From Symsagittifera roscoffensis (taxonomy: Eukaryota > Xenacoelomorpha > Acoela > Convolutidae): a DNA stretch of 64,000 nt. Location: positions 34,871,509-34,935,508 of the forward strand of contig NC_087067.1 of the NCBI RefSeq assembly GCF_963678635.1. Direction: 5' to 3'. This document shows, one piece after another, positions 63,549 to 64,000 of this stretch. Position 1 is the stretch's first letter. Each line of letters starts with the position of its first letter. Under the pieces are notes generated by a model. It searched no databases. It was given only the letters and a program-made list of their open reading frames with translations, and was not told the DNA's origin. Position numbers and translations under genes: made by a program.

Positions 63549-64000
63549 CTGACCGATTTCGGCAGCATTAGTAGTACCACGTGAAAAAACGCAAAATAGG
63601 GTCGCAAAAACAAAAACAAAATTAACTCAGTTTGGATTGTAAACTCTTCTTATCATCTTCGCTGAACTGAAGACTACAAATTAAAATTTAGCGCGAACTT
63701 TTTAGTTTTCAACAAATCTATTGTACAAAGTCTCAAACTTATGAATTAATTCTGACATGAGACAGTGAAGTGGCGTAAAAATTGTAACCAAATTTTCAGC
63801 GTTGCATTTGAACTAATCTATTTTTGATGAACTGCAAAGGTCATATCTTCAAATATTTTCCCTTCAACCATAATTTGCCATGCAATTGTTCAGACAAAAA
63901 AAAAACAGAAAAACCGACAATAAGGCAAACGCAGAACTTCAGAGAACAATTTCGAAAAAACGCTTTTAGCTTAAAGGGCAGAATTAAAAATAAAGCCAAA
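63549..64000. other. Window edge upstream of the PRDX5-like exons
   Basis: AT-rich, no convincing further exon. The start codon of the peroxiredoxin presumably lies here or beyond the window. Confidence 0.4.

Overview
The window is nuclear DNA from an animal. The host genome is AT-rich, carries many short non-autonomous DNA transposons, and has protein genes cut into many exons by GT-AG introns (one is GC-AG). I cannot name the species. Two genes are recognised with confidence, and they converge tail to tail. One is a very large kinesin-3 motor gene on the + strand. The other is the 3' part of a peroxiredoxin-5 gene on the - strand, cut by the right edge of the window.

Layout. 1-1706 is single-copy sequence with two possible secreted-protein reading frames, one per strand. 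1707-28230 is a head-to-tail tandem duplication: copy 1 is 1707-15448 and copy 2 is 15449-28230. About fifteen substitutions are visible by eye, plus a 940-bp transposon present only in copy 1 and a ~16-bp indel. Each copy holds a decayed coding-like frame, a nested ~2-kb tandem repeat, several transposon relics, a TATA-containing putative promoter and an intact first coding exon of the kinesin. The kinesin therefore has two nearly identical promoter/exon-1 cassettes (ATG at 14580 and at 27362). 28231-34186 is the rest of kinesin intron 1, full of mobile-element relics. 34187-61297 holds kinesin exons 2-22. 61298-62362 is the intergenic space with a young hAT-type MITE, and 62363-63548 holds peroxiredoxin exons.

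Kinesin. Joining 22 exons gives 12,237 nt, an uninterrupted frame of 4,078 codons plus stop, and every junction is in phase. The order is: motor domain (P-loop GQTGSGKT, switch I SSRSH, switch II DLAGSE), neck, a degenerate FHA-like domain, coiled coils, then a ~2,600-residue tail encoded mainly by three giant exons (1.9, 5.95 and 1.6 kb). The motor and overall size resemble STARD9/KIF16A, but no START or PX lipid-binding domain is found. The tail instead carries a series of divergent helical segments sharing a GD..L..LL-like core, three dynein-light-chain-like TQT/IQT motifs and a SKIP end-binding motif.

Mobile elements. At least five families recur: hAT-type elements with CAGGGGCGG ends and 8-bp target duplications; a CCCGGGTTGACC-ended family; a TTCCGACT-ended family with a terminal hairpin; a family rich in CGGATTCCGC palindromes; and a GTTCCGACCAT/TTTTGCGTGGAAAA family. 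A reverse-transcriptase relic with a YADD box and a possible tRNA-derived SINE head are also present.
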